Program-made: the position numbers and the translations under genes | In this document: positions 25,906 to 35,381 of the stretch, one piece after another | Layout: each line of letters starts with the position of its first letter | Numbering within the stretch: position 1 is the first letter of the stretch | The notes under the pieces: model-generated | The model's input: the letters and a program-made list of their open reading frames with translations, nothing else | Told to the model about the DNA's origin: nothing | The model's database searches: none | Assembly: GCF_019891175.1 (NCBI RefSeq) | Contig: NZ_CP072600.1 | Span: forward strand, 3,720,001 to 3,784,000 | Direction of reading: 5' to 3' | DNA: 64,000 nucleotides | DNA from: Leptothermofonsia sichuanensis E412 | Lineage (GTDB): Bacteria; Cyanobacteriota; Cyanobacteriia; Leptolyngbyales; Leptolyngbyaceae

Positions 25906-28707
25906 CTATGGGGCTTCCCCAATCAGGGTAAAAGCTGCCCAGTAGGATGGTTGCGGGTATTGTTGCTTTGTCTCCAGCATTGCCTGACGAAGCGCCTGGG
26001 CTTTATTACGATGCTGCTGGAGATGGACATAGAATCGCTTCATCAGGGAAGCGGTTGGGGCATCAGGAATCGCCCACAGGGACACTACAACACTGGGCAC
26101 CCCTGCCGAGATGAAAGCCCGAGAAAGCCCGATCACGCCATCGCCAGTAATTCTTCCCCGTCCCGTATCACAGGCACTCAAAACCGCCAGTTCTGCTCGC
26201 AGGTTTAAATCCAGAATTTCATCTGCCGTCAGTAAGCCATTACCGGGCTGGTTACTGCCCGTGGGGGCAAGGGCGATCGCTCCCGGTACACCGAGTCCCT
26301 TAAGGTCATCCAGTAATCCGTGGGTTGCCAGATGGATCAGGTTTGCCTGCGGCATCTGCTGAACGACCGCTATTTTGCTTGCCCGCTGCCCCAATAAGGG
26401 CTGAGTGTTGAATAGTGCGGCCACCTCCTGGGCTTCTTTTTCCGCTCCTGGCAGGGAGGATAGTGGCTCTCCTGCTTTCCCTGGACTGGTTGGCACTCTG
26501 GGCATCGTGGGATTGCCAATGATCAGCAGGGGGGGAGGGATTGGCAAATCGGGCAATTGGGGAGGAGCGGCTGTACCGGGTACCTGATTTCCCATGCCCT
26601 GTTCAGGCGGTTGTTGTTTAAGCCGTTGTTGCCGGGTTAATGCCAGCACTTGAATGGATGGTGCCGTCAGAGGGGTATGCTTTTCAATCAGGTAGTTACC
26701 ACGGGCATCCTGGAGAGCCGGAAAGGGCACCAGGAACAACGAATCCTGGGGAATGAAAACGACATGGGCGCTGGGATCGGACGGGAGTAGAGAGGCGATT
26801 GGCTGAATCAACAGTTGATACAGGTGTTTCAGGTTGCGGGTCTGTTGTTCTTGCAGAAGTTTGAGCCGTTCGGGGGTCAGGGTAACGGCGATATCAGAAC
26901 GGCTTTTTGCCCCAATCGCCTCACGGCTGCTGATGACCAGGTCGCTCAAGGTCAGGTTTTGCTGCCACAGCGATTTCAGATCAACCCGGCGAAAGGCAAT
27001 TTCACCCGTGGGCTGAATTACCCAGACAAAGAGTTCTGCCACCAGGGGAACCCATTTGCCTCTGACTTTGATGTCCTCGGTAATGATTGAGTACTGCACC
27101 AGGGTGGCATTTTGCGCCCTGGCAATTTGCTGCATCTGGGCAATCGTGGGGCTGGCAACCGATTTGGGCGGGGCTGGTCGATGGTCCTCCAGTGCCGCAG
27201 AAGTGGCTAACCGCCTGGATAACAATTCAACAAACGCCCGCGCTCGACCCCGTTCGGCAATTTCTAGCGCCTCATTGGTCCTGGCTTGAGCGACCATGGC
27301 TTCTTGTAGTAGCCGGTAGGTACGGCGTTGCTGCTCGAAAATGGATATCTTCAAGGCATCCCGATCACCCACTTTGTCGCGCAGGGATTCCAGCACCTGC
27401 ATCCCCTGCTGAAGGGCTTTTTCGGCTTCAGAGAACCGTTTCATCTGGAGCAGGGTTGCCCCAATGTTGTTCAGCATGATGCCTACACCGCGCTGATAGT
27501 TGACTTCCTGCGCGATCGCCAGGCTTTGCTGGTAGTATTTCAAGGCGGTCGGGTAAGCTCCCTGCGCATAGTAAGCATTGCCCAGATTCCCTAATGCCTG
27601 CCCTTCATTGGGGCGATCGCGAAACTCACGGGTAATTTCAACATCCTGTTGCAAATACTCAATGGCTTTTTCGTATTCTCCTAAGGAGACATACGCCAGT
27701 CCAATATTACCCAGCGCCAGTCCTTCCCCCAGGCGATTTTTGATCTGCCGCTCAATCGCCAAACTCTGCTGATAAAAGTCAATCGCACGGGGGAAGTCAT
27801 TCAGGTAGTAGTGGACGTTCCCTAACCCTCTGAGGGCATCACTTTCTCCCCTGAGGTTTTTCAAGGAGCGGGCGATCGCCAGGCTTTGCTGATAGTTTTG
27901 AATCGCATTGGGATAGTCAGCCAGAAAGTAGTAAGCACTCCCCATCCCTTGCAGGCTTCTGCGTTCACCAGCGCGGTCCTCGATTTGCTGGGAGAGCGCC
28001 CGCATCCGGATAAAGTACTGAATTGCTCTGGCGTAGTCTTCCAGAGACAAATAAGCCTCTCCCAAATTGACCAGGGCAGATTGTTGCAGACGCGGGTGCT
28101 TGAGTTCCTGGGCAATCAGCAAAGCTTGCTGATAATAGTCAATTGCCCGCCTGTACTGTCCCAGCGCATCGAACGAAAGGGCCAGATTACCGAGGGCGAG
28201 GGCTTCATCCTGACGGTCTTTGAGCGCACGGGCAAGGAGCAGGTATTGCTGATGGTACTCAATCGCTCTGGTATGGTCTCCCAGCAGTCGGTAAGCCCGC
28301 CCCACCTTAGACAGCAGATCTTTTTCGGACTCCCGGTTTTGCAGAGTGCGAACAATCTCCAGCGCCTGCCGCAAAAAATCAGCCGCCTTTTGATAGTCCT
28401 TCAGTTCCATATAGGCGGTGCCCAGGTTTTCCAGCACAACGCCTTCTCCCTGAGGATGTTGAATTTTTCGATATATCTGGAGTGCCTGCTGCCAGGACTG
28501 CAAACAGCCCTCTACCTGGCCTGCCTGCCATTGCTGCACGCCTTGCAGCACCAGTTGATTTGCTATCGATCGCTGTTCATCTGTGGTTTGTTCACCTGTG
28601 GTTTGCGCCGCCACGGGTGGCAGGGTCTTCAACCATGACAGATTGAACGGAACCACCAGAAAACCGATCAGGAAAGCCAGCATCAGGCATGAATATCTAC
28701 CGTTCAT
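25906..28707 (-). CDS. TPR-CHAT protein (caspase-like peptidase with TPR array)
   Basis: 933 residues. A hydrophobic signal or anchor (about 5-25) is followed by about ten TPR units of the kinesin-light-chain type (residues 55-465), a helical linker, and a C-terminal CHAT domain (about 640-930). The dyad is His796 in HLATHG and Cys846 in LSACDTGRG, followed by GLSRAFISAGVPSVVVSLW and the end YWAAFTLIGEAP. The domain order matches TPR-CHAT proteins such as those acting as proteases in other bacteria; its partner here is unknown. Its ATG overlaps the stop of the upstream TPR gene (ATGAACGGTAG), so translation is probably coupled. Confidence 0.93.
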   Translation of the reverse strand: MNGRYSCLMLAFLIGFLVVPFNLSWLKTLPPVAAQTTGEQTTDEQRSIANQLVLQGVQQWQAGQVEGCLQSWQQALQIYRKIQHPQGEGVVLENLGTAYMELKDYQKAADFLRQALEIVRTLQNRESEKDLLSKVGRAYRLLGDHTRAIEYHQQYLLLARALKDRQDEALALGNLALSFDALGQYRRAIDYYQQALLIAQELKHPRLQQSALVNLGEAYLSLEDYARAIQYFIRMRALSQQIEDRAGERRSLQGMGSAYYFLADYPNAIQNYQQSLAIARSLKNLRGESDALRGLGNVHYYLNDFPRAIDFYQQSLAIERQIKNRLGEGLALGNIGLAYVSLGEYEKAIEYLQQDVEITREFRDRPNEGQALGNLGNAYYAQGAYPTALKYYQQSLAIAQEVNYQRGVGIMLNNIGATLLQMKRFSEAEKALQQGMQVLESLRDKVGDRDALKISIFEQQRRTYRLLQEAMVAQARTNEALEIAERGRARAFVELLSRRLATSAALEDHRPAPPKSVASPTIAQMQQIARAQNATLVQYSIITEDIKVRGKWVPLVAELFVWVIQPTGEIAFRRVDLKSLWQQNLTLSDLVISSREAIGAKSRSDIAVTLTPERLKLLQEQQTRNLKHLYQLLIQPIASLLPSDPSAHVVFIPQDSLFLVPFPALQDARGNYLIEKHTPLTAPSIQVLALTRQQRLKQQPPEQGMGNQVPGTAAPPQLPDLPIPPPLLIIGNPTMPRVPTSPGKAGEPLSSLPGAEKEAQEVAALFNTQPLLGQRASKIAVVQQMPQANLIHLATHGLLDDLKGLGVPGAIALAPTGSNQPGNGLLTADEILDLNLRAELAVLSACDTGRGRITGDGVIGLSRAFISAGVPSVVVSLWAIPDAPTASLMKRFYVHLQQHRNKAQALRQAMLETKQQYPQPSYWAAFTLIGEAP

Positions 28708-29470
28708 TTTGAATTTGCTTCAGTGCTCCCACGGCGCGATCGTAGCTGGTTTTGTCTCCCTGTTTCCGGTAAAGATCAGATGCCCGCTGAATGTCTTTAA
28801 CCGCACCGGGGCGATCGCCCAGTTTATAACGCACCACCCCCCGATTAAAGTAAGCATCGGCATCTGCTGGATTAAGCTGAATCGCCCGGTTAAAATCTTC
28901 CATTCCTCCCTGGTTGTCCCCCAGACGATGGCGGGCATTGCCCCGCTTAAAATAGGCTGCGGCGTAGTCAGGTCGAATCCGAATGGCCTGGTTAAAATCC
29001 TTAATCGCGGTCTGGTTATCTCCAAATTGTTCAGAAATAATCAGCCCCCGCACGTAGTAGGCTTCAGCGTAATCAGGTTTGAGGCGAATGGCTTCGGTTA
29101 AATCGAATAGGGCAACTTTACTCTCTCCCAGACGATGGCGAGCAACACCGCGATTATAGTAAGCAGTCGCATACCTGGCATTCAGTCGAATCGCCTGATT
29201 CCAGGCTTCAATGGCACGGGAGTAATCCTTACGTTGATATTTTTCAAGTCCCTGGTTGAAAAAACTCTCAGCGGTTGCCTGGGCAAAGGGAAGCACTGTT
29301 ACTGCAATGGCAGGATGAGCCGCTATCGAATCAGGCGAGAGCAACTGAGTCTGAACAGCAGACACCTGTCTGGCTAAGACAGCTATCATGCCAAATGCTG
29401 GAAGGAGCACCAATAGGGGAGCCATCGGTTGATGTCGTTGGAGGGGCGTAATTTCAGACATGGGATGCAT
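28697..29470 (-). CDS. Exported TPR protein coupled to the CHAT gene
   Basis: 257 residues from the ATG at 29470, chosen because AGAGGA lies seven bases upstream; the longer frame to 29563 would run into the divergent GH116 gene. A hydrophobic segment (APLLVLLPAFGMIAVLARQVSAVQ) suggests export. Five consecutive 34-residue TPRs follow (for example AYYNRGVARHRLGESKVALFDLTEAIRLKP). Its stop codon TAG lies within the first codons of the CHAT gene. The pair probably works together, with TPR arrays in both proteins as interaction surfaces. Confidence 0.86.
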   Translation of the reverse strand: MHPMSEITPLQRHQPMAPLLVLLPAFGMIAVLARQVSAVQTQLLSPDSIAAHPAIAVTVLPFAQATAESFFNQGLEKYQRKDYSRAIEAWNQAIRLNARYATAYYNRGVARHRLGESKVALFDLTEAIRLKPDYAEAYYVRGLIISEQFGDNQTAIKDFNQAIRIRPDYAAAYFKRGNARHRLGDNQGGMEDFNRAIQLNPADADAYFNRGVVRYKLGDRPGAVKDIQRASDLYRKQGDKTSYDRAVGALKQIQNER

Positions 29471-29544
29471 TTGTATTCCTCTCTGGCGTGCATTTGAGCA
29501 GGCTGCATTTACCTGACTGCCCCCCCAGCCTCTAAAATCAGGGA

Positions 29545-32280
29545 ATGCAAAGTCAGCAACCATTCCCTCAAATTCCTGCCTGCACCTGGAACCGAACCAT
29601 TGGTTTGGGGTGGGAGAATCCCTATACTGTCCGTTATACCAGTAATTTAGATGATGGTCCCTTCCACGGGATGCCCCTGGGTGGTTTTGGTGCAGGTTGC
29701 ATTGGGCGATCGCACCGAGGTGACTTCAACCTCTGGCATATTGATGGTGGCGAGCATGTCTTCCAATCGATCCCTGCCTGTCAGTTCAGCGTGTTTGAGC
29801 AAATGGGGGAACAAACCCAGGTATATGCCCTCTGTACAGAACCGCCGGATGATGGAAGTTTGGGATGTTGGAAGTGGCACCCGGTTGCAGGCACCTATCA
29901 TGCCCTCTACCCGCGTAGCTGGTTTGTCTACGAAAATGTCTTCCAGGCATCTCTGACCTGTGAACAGTTTTCGCCGATCATTGCGCATAACTATCAGGAA
30001 ACCAGCTATCCAGTCGCAATTTTTGAATGGACGGCCCACAACCCCACCCGTCAGCCTGTTACCCTCAGCATCATGCTGACCTGGCAGAACATGGTCGGCT
30101 GGTTTACCAATGCACTCAAATCCTCAGAAGTCAAAATTCGTGATGATGGCAGCCCTGTTTACGAGTATCAACCCCGCCTGGGGGAGAGCGCTGGCAACTT
30201 CAATCGGCTCACAGGAGACGAGCAGCGGATTGGGATCGTGATGGGGAAAGATAAAGCCACAAGGATAAAAGACGAACCTGCCTCTATTCATTTTTCATTT
30301 CCTCCTTCATCCTACTCTGCGGAAGCGGCAGAGCCGTATTTCCTCCATCCTTCCGAAGGAGATGGTCAATGGGCGATCGCCACCGTTCTCAATCCCAACC
30401 TGTGGGAAGTTTTCTATCACACCCGCTGGAACCCAGCGGGGGATGGGGCTGATTTATGGCAAACCTTTGCCGCCGACGGCTCCCTGCTCGATGTGGAGGA
30501 TGAAACGCCAGCCGGCGAGGACGAGCAGATTGGAGGGGCGATCGCAGTTCGCTTTACCCTGCAACCGGGGCAGACTCGTAAAATTCCTTTTGTCCTGAGT
30601 TGGGATTTTCCAGTGACTGAATTTGCCCAGGGAGTGGAGTACTTCCGCCGCTACACTGATTTTTTTGGGCGCACCGGGCAGAATGCCTGGAGTATTGCCC
30701 GCACTGCCCTGAAGCATTACCCCACCTGGCGCGAAAAGATTCAAACCTGGCAGCAGCCAATTTTAGATCGGGCAGATCTGCCCGACTGGTTCAAGATGGC
30801 TCTGTTCAATGAACTCTACAACCTGACGGATGGAGGTACCCTCTGGAGTGCAGCAGATGAACGGGATCCGGTGGGTCAGTTTGCGGTGCTGGAGTGTATC
30901 GACTACCGCTGGTATGAGAGCCTGGATGTCAGATTGTATGGTTCCTTTGCTCTACTTCAACTATTTCCCAGATTAGAAAAAGCGGTGATGCGGGCGTTTG
31001 CACGGGCAATTCCTGCCAGCGACCATCGCACTCGCATCATTGGCTACTACTACACAATCGGGGCAGATAGTCCAGTGGCAGTCCGCAAGGTGGCCGGGGC
31101 AACGCCCCACGATCTGGGTGCGCCCAACGAGCACGTCTGGGAACAAACCAACTACACCAGCTACCAGGACTGCAATCTGTGGAAAGACCTGCCCTGCGAT
31201 TTCGTTCTGCAAGTCTATCGGGACTTTCTCCTCACAGGCGCAACCGATGTTGAGTTCCTGGCTGAGTGCTGGGATGCCATTGTCCACACCCTCACCTATC
31301 TCAAGACCTTTGACCAGGACGGTGATGGCATCCCGGAAAATTCCGGTGCTCCTGACCAGACCTTTGATGACTGGAAATTGCAGGGAGTCAGTGCCTACTG
31401 CGGTGGACTATGGTTAGCGGCATTGGAGGCTGCCATTGCGATCGGGCGGATCCTGGAAAGTGCTGATCTCTCAGATTTAAATTCTGAGTCAGATTTAAGT
31501 TCTGGGTCAGACAACTCAAGGCAAAATCCAAACCTCGAAACGCAAAACGCCCTTGCCCAATTCCAGTCTTGGTTAGACCAGGCCCGTCCCATCTATCAGG
31601 AGAAACTCTGGAACGGTCAGTACTATCGTCTGGACAGCAACAGCGGCTCCGATGTGGTCATGGCAGACCAGCTCTGCGGACAGTTCTACGCTCGCCTGCT
31701 CAATCTGCCCGATATTGTGCCACCTGACTGCGCTCAGACTGCCCTTAAAACGATTTACAATGCCTGCTTTGTTAACTTCAACCAGTACCTGGCATCCGGT
31801 GCCCTCAAAACCCAGCACTTCACTTCAGTGCAGGCTGCCAGAGCAGCGGAGGAGGCAGGGGACAGGAAACAGAAAATAGGGGACAGGGAACAGGGGACAG
31901 GGGAAGCAGAGAGCTATTCTTCACTTTTTGCTCCCGCTCCCCCAGTTCCGCTCCCCCAGCTCCGCTCCCCCATCCCTCTCGGTGCTGCCAACGGTGTTCG
32001 CCCGGACGGCTCGCCCGAAAACCCAAATGCAACCCATCCCCTGGAGGTATGGACCGGGATTAACTTTGGGTTAGCAGCATTCCTGATGCAAATGGGAATG
32101 CAGGCAGAAGCGTTGCAGGTGACAGAGGCAGTGGTACGTCAGATCTATACCTGCGGGCTTCAGTTTCGTACTCCAGAAGCCATTACCCCCAGTGGCACCT
32201 TTCGTGCCAGTCATTACCTGCGGGCAACAGCAATCTGGGCAATTCTGGTAAGAAACAATAATTTCTTAGAGGGGGTTTGA
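29545..32280 (+). CDS. GH116-family beta-glucosidase / glucosylceramidase-like enzyme
   Basis: 911 residues. The N-domain starts with MPLGGFGAGCIGRSHRGDFNLW, a hallmark of GH116 (GBA2-like) enzymes. The catalytic (alpha/alpha)6 domain holds the expected nucleophile Glu450 in VLECIDYRWYESLDVRLYGS and acid/base Asp608 in DQTFDDWKLQG. GANGVRPDG-like and HPLEVWTGINFGLAAFLM complete it. It cleaves beta-glucosides, possibly glucolipids. Two low-complexity insertions disturb the conserved pattern: residues ~640-663 (Ser/Asp/Asn) and ~763-815, coded by 31830-31990, which contains GGGGACAGGGAACAGG repeats. The frame is kept. It is divergent from the TPR-CHAT pair. Confidence 0.92.
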   Translation: MQSQQPFPQIPACTWNRTIGLGWENPYTVRYTSNLDDGPFHGMPLGGFGAGCIGRSHRGDFNLWHIDGGEHVFQSIPACQFSVFEQMGEQTQVYALCTEPPDDGSLGCWKWHPVAGTYHALYPRSWFVYENVFQASLTCEQFSPIIAHNYQETSYPVAIFEWTAHNPTRQPVTLSIMLTWQNMVGWFTNALKSSEVKIRDDGSPVYEYQPRLGESAGNFNRLTGDEQRIGIVMGKDKATRIKDEPASIHFSFPPSSYSAEAAEPYFLHPSEGDGQWAIATVLNPNLWEVFYHTRWNPAGDGADLWQTFAADGSLLDVEDETPAGEDEQIGGAIAVRFTLQPGQTRKIPFVLSWDFPVTEFAQGVEYFRRYTDFFGRTGQNAWSIARTALKHYPTWREKIQTWQQPILDRADLPDWFKMALFNELYNLTDGGTLWSAADERDPVGQFAVLECIDYRWYESLDVRLYGSFALLQLFPRLEKAVMRAFARAIPASDHRTRIIGYYYTIGADSPVAVRKVAGATPHDLGAPNEHVWEQTNYTSYQDCNLWKDLPCDFVLQVYRDFLLTGATDVEFLAECWDAIVHTLTYLKTFDQDGDGIPENSGAPDQTFDDWKLQGVSAYCGGLWLAALEAAIAIGRILESADLSDLNSESDLSSGSDNSRQNPNLETQNALAQFQSWLDQARPIYQEKLWNGQYYRLDSNSGSDVVMADQLCGQFYARLLNLPDIVPPDCAQTALKTIYNACFVNFNQYLASGALKTQHFTSVQAARAAEEAGDRKQKIGDREQGTGEAESYSSLFAPAPPVPLPQLRSPIPLGAANGVRPDGSPENPNATHPLEVWTGINFGLAAFLMQMGMQAEALQVTEAVVRQIYTCGLQFRTPEAITPSGTFRASHYLRATAIWAILVRNNNFLEGV

Positions 32281-32358
32281 GAAGTCGGTCAGATTGTAAA
32301 AAAGCTCCCTCAGTGTAAGTGGCAAGTAGTACAAACTACAGCCTTGAGAGAACATCAT

Positions 32359-32600
32359 GAGTAAAGTCTGATCTGGCGGTTGAAGTGGATATTCCAGCAG
32401 TTCCCTGGATTGATTATCGATTTATGCGGATCTGGAGGTGCCAGAACGCTGGCGCTAATGATGAGCGATCGCTCAACATTCACCAGTTGCAGGACAACCA
32501 ATATTTAACCTGCGACCACAGCATTGCCCTCCTTCCCCTGCAAGTCAACGACATTACCCGATTTCTCGAATTGCGATTTCCGCTAATTCCCGTCCCCTAA
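32359..32600 (+). pseudogene. Uma2-family (DUF820) C-terminal remnant
   Basis: Read with one base restored near 32385, the sequence gives DLAVEVDI, SSSLD, a stop, then LSIYADLEVPERWR and, in another frame, LNIHQLQDNQYLTCDHS and VNDITRFLE. These are the last ~80 residues of a Uma2-type nuclease-like protein. The N-terminal part is missing. It ends tail to tail with the intact Uma2 gene at 32583-33392. Confidence 0.7.
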
Positions 32601-33392
32601 TTCCTTCCATTGTTCTGGAGAAAGGGACCGCAATTTAGCCAGCAACTGCTGCCGTTGTTCTCGTTCTTTTTGGAGGGCCTGTTCTGCTTGCTCTGCCCGT
32701 TGTTCTGCCTGTTCTGCTCGTTGTTCTGCCTGCTCTGCTCGTTGTTCTGCCTGCTCTGCCCGTTGTTGGGCTTCTTCTTCCGGAAGGGGCAAGCGTTGAC
32801 CACTGGAGGTGAATAGACGCAGGATGCGATCGGCAATTCCCAAATAGCAGCCTAATTCACGGCTCCAGAGCCAGCCCTGGGGATTAGGTTGAATCGGCTG
32901 ATAGTCTCCTTGCACCAGATAAAAACCCTGAAACTCCAGGGTAATGGGGTCAAACCAGAAATATTCAGGCACACGCCATACCGATTGATACAGTTCTTTT
33001 TTCTCACCCCGATCGATTGTGGCTGTCGAATCAGAGAGCAATTCCACAATCACATTGGGATATTTGCCGCCCTCATGCCATACCGTCCAACTACGACGAG
33101 GATGACTATCCGTTCCCAACACCACAAAGACATCCGGTCCTCGGAAAAACTCTGATTTCTTCTGATCAGGGCTGTAGTAAACCGTCAGATTACCAGCCAC
33201 ATAAGCATCTGTGCGTCCGGCAGGACCGCCTTCTCGAAACCACCAACGAATCAGGCGAATTAACAGGTCAATCTGGTCACGGTGTAAATCACTTTCCAAA
33301 GGAGGTTCATCACTCCATAAGTCATCTGGTGGAAAGGGAATAGAATCGTCTGGCAGGAGTTCAGCGATCGGGTTTGCTGTTGAATTGATCAC
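32583..33392 (-). CDS. Uma2-family (DUF820) nuclease-fold protein with coiled-coil tail
   Basis: 269 residues. The core has a PD-(D/E)xK-like pattern: GPDVFVVLG, then VIVELLSDST, with GEKKELYQSVWRVPEYFWFDP behind it. The family is very numerous in cyanobacteria and of unknown role; a nuclease activity is inferred from the fold. Residues about 205-245 are seven-residue repeats of RAEQAEQ, a charged coiled coil typical of the family, followed by LLAKLRSLSPEQWKEL. The repeat unit is also a DNA tandem repeat, so length may vary between strains. Confidence 0.9.
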   Translation of the reverse strand: MINSTANPIAELLPDDSIPFPPDDLWSDEPPLESDLHRDQIDLLIRLIRWWFREGGPAGRTDAYVAGNLTVYYSPDQKKSEFFRGPDVFVVLGTDSHPRRSWTVWHEGGKYPNVIVELLSDSTATIDRGEKKELYQSVWRVPEYFWFDPITLEFQGFYLVQGDYQPIQPNPQGWLWSRELGCYLGIADRILRLFTSSGQRLPLPEEEAQQRAEQAEQRAEQAEQRAEQAEQRAEQAEQALQKEREQRQQLLAKLRSLSPEQWKELGDGN

Positions 33393-33493
33393 GATCTTGC
33401 ATCTCCTAAGTCCGATTGCCTAAAGTGTAGCACTGGCTCATTCTCCTGGTGGCTCATTCTCCTGGTGGCTAAGGAATGGGAATTTTATGGACT

Positions 33494-33558
33494 GAAACTT
33501 CACCACAGAGGCACAGAGAACATAGAGGAATTACTCTGTGTCTCTGTGGTAGAAAGTT
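33494..33558. repeat. Dispersed CACAGAG/CTCTGTG inverted repeat
   Basis: CACCACAGAGGCACAGAG pairs with CTCTGTGTCTCTGTGGT; the outer GAAACTT/AAAGTT also pair partly. It lies between the Uma2 and TPR genes. Confidence 0.75.
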
Positions 33559-33586
33559 AAGGCTTTCGGTTTATTGACTCGATCCT

Positions 33587-34984
33587 TTAATAAAAGCTGT
33601 TAGACGAAGATGGAACATCCGTTGAGTCATTTTGCTGAAGTCCCTCACGTTCGTCGCGTTCACCCGCGATCGCATGTTGCTCCTGTTCTTGCCTGTAGCG
33701 CCCAATCGCCAGTTCACGGCGACTCAGTGCATCGGGGAAATCGGGTTTGATCTGAAGCGTTTTGTCGTAGCAACCAGCCGCTGCTTTGTAATTACCCAGA
33801 TGGCTGAAAGCAGCTCCGCGGCTATACCAGGCAGGGTAAAAATTGGGGTTGATTTCGAGCGCCCGATCATAACTGGCAATCGCGTCCTCGTTTTTGCCCA
33901 TGTGCCCCAGAGATAGCCCCCGGCGGTACCAGGCTTCGTAAAAGTCTGGCTGACACCGAACGGCCTGATCAAAACTGTTGATCGCTTCCGGGTATCGCCC
34001 CAGTTTACGGAGGGCAGTCCCATGACTGTACCAGGCTTTAGCAAAAGCGGGGTCGAGTTCAATCGCCTTTTCGTAGCAGGTGAGGGCTTCTTCATATCGC
34101 CCTAACTTATGCAAAGCACAGCCCCAGTTATACCAGGCTTCCCGCAGGTCTGGCTTTAGCTTCAGGGCGTTACGATAACTGGCGATCGCCTCTTCGTAAT
34201 GCCCCAGGGCATCCAGCGCATTCCCCCGGTTGTACCAGGCTTCGTAAAGTTGGGGATTGAGTTCCAGGGCTTTGTTGTAACTGGCTGTCGCTTCCTCATG
34301 GCGTCTCAGTTTATGCAGCATGTTACCCCGGTTGTACCAGGCTCCATACCAGTCTGGTTTGATGTTTAATACCCGGTCATAACTGACCAGGGCATCGTAG
34401 TAACGGTTGAGTTTGTTCAGGGTATTGGCGCGATTGTACCAGGCATTGGAGTAGTGGGGTCGGAACTGAATGGCCATGTCGTAGCTGGCGATCGCCTCTT
34501 CGTAACGTCCCAGTCTATACAAAATGATGCCCCGGTTGTACCAGGATTTGGCATACTCCGGGTAAAGTTCAATGGTTCTGTCGTAGCTGGCAAGGGCGTC
34601 TTCATAACAACCTGTTTTCTCCAGCGCGTTCCCCCGGTTGTACCAGACCTGATGGAAGTCGGGCTTGAGCCTGGTGGCTTTGTCATAACTGGCGATCGCA
34701 GCATCGTAGCTTCCCAGGTTAAACAACGCCATGCCATAACTGTTGAGCGCTTCAACATAGTCAGGTTTCAAGTCCAATGACTGGTTAAAGCTGGCAGCCG
34801 CCTCTTCGTAACGTCCCAGTTCATAGAGCGCCATTCCCCGCTGATACCAGGCAAGATAGTCATCGGGGCGAAGAGACAGCACCCGATCGAACGTAAAAAT
34901 AGCGTCTTCATAGGATCTGGCCTGACTAAGCTGCAAACCCTGCTGGTAAAGAAAATCGGCTTCTGAATTTGAAAGCTGAGGCAT
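33587..34984 (-). CDS. TPR protein with 12 regular repeats
   Basis: 465 residues. Twelve TPR units of exactly 34 residues run from about 5 to 425, nearly all with the pattern AWYNRG...LGRYEEAIASYDRALELKP. The C-terminal 40 residues are charged and Ser-rich. No signal peptide or membrane helix is seen, so it is likely cytoplasmic. Such regular arrays act as protein-binding solenoids; no partner gene is adjacent. Because the repeat units are also similar at DNA level, unit number may vary by recombination. Confidence 0.9.
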   Translation of the reverse strand: MPQLSNSEADFLYQQGLQLSQARSYEDAIFTFDRVLSLRPDDYLAWYQRGMALYELGRYEEAAASFNQSLDLKPDYVEALNSYGMALFNLGSYDAAIASYDKATRLKPDFHQVWYNRGNALEKTGCYEDALASYDRTIELYPEYAKSWYNRGIILYRLGRYEEAIASYDMAIQFRPHYSNAWYNRANTLNKLNRYYDALVSYDRVLNIKPDWYGAWYNRGNMLHKLRRHEEATASYNKALELNPQLYEAWYNRGNALDALGHYEEAIASYRNALKLKPDLREAWYNWGCALHKLGRYEEALTCYEKAIELDPAFAKAWYSHGTALRKLGRYPEAINSFDQAVRCQPDFYEAWYRRGLSLGHMGKNEDAIASYDRALEINPNFYPAWYSRGAAFSHLGNYKAAAGCYDKTLQIKPDFPDALSRRELAIGRYRQEQEQHAIAGERDEREGLQQNDSTDVPSSSNSFY

Positions 34985-35381
34985 ATTCAGGATCCACGGT
35001 TATTGCTTCATTCTACTCACAGATATATTTTTGTCTGTGAGGGGTATAACCATTAAAAGCCAGCAAATTGAGGGGTTTTGGTTCTTTTTAGAGGAGATGA
35101 AAAAACTTGGCTAAGGGATCAGGCGCGATCGCCCCATCCGCTGAAAACCTTAATCAGAGCTACCCTTTAGTTGAATGGCACTGACATAAGGGGTAAGAGA
35201 TCTCCAACTTCTTGAAGAAGTTGGAGATCTGGGCGATCGTGTTTGGCTTAATTTAGGGCCATTCCCCTTTAGTTTGATTCATCCGGCTTTTCAGGAATAC
35301 CGTAGTATCTGAAGATCAAGACAATACGCTATAAGAACTATAAAGAAGTATGTACTTGCCAGAAGGTGATTTGGCCTGTAA
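34985..35381. other. Divergent intergenic region with a MITE
   Basis: No gene. It separates the 12-TPR gene from the acyltransferase gene and holds a family B element at 35173-35264. The remaining AT-rich 110 bases before 35382 probably carry the operon promoter. Confidence 0.6.
35173..35264. mobile_element. 92-bp MITE-like element, family B, copy 2, with perfect target duplication
   Basis: It is bounded by the direct repeat CCCTTTAGTT on both sides (35163-35172 and 35265-35274), 10 of 10 identical. Ends GAATGGCACTGA and AGGGCCATTC are inverted. Bases 35198-35230 form a 16-bp perfect stem around one base. It has no coding capacity. Confidence 0.9.
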
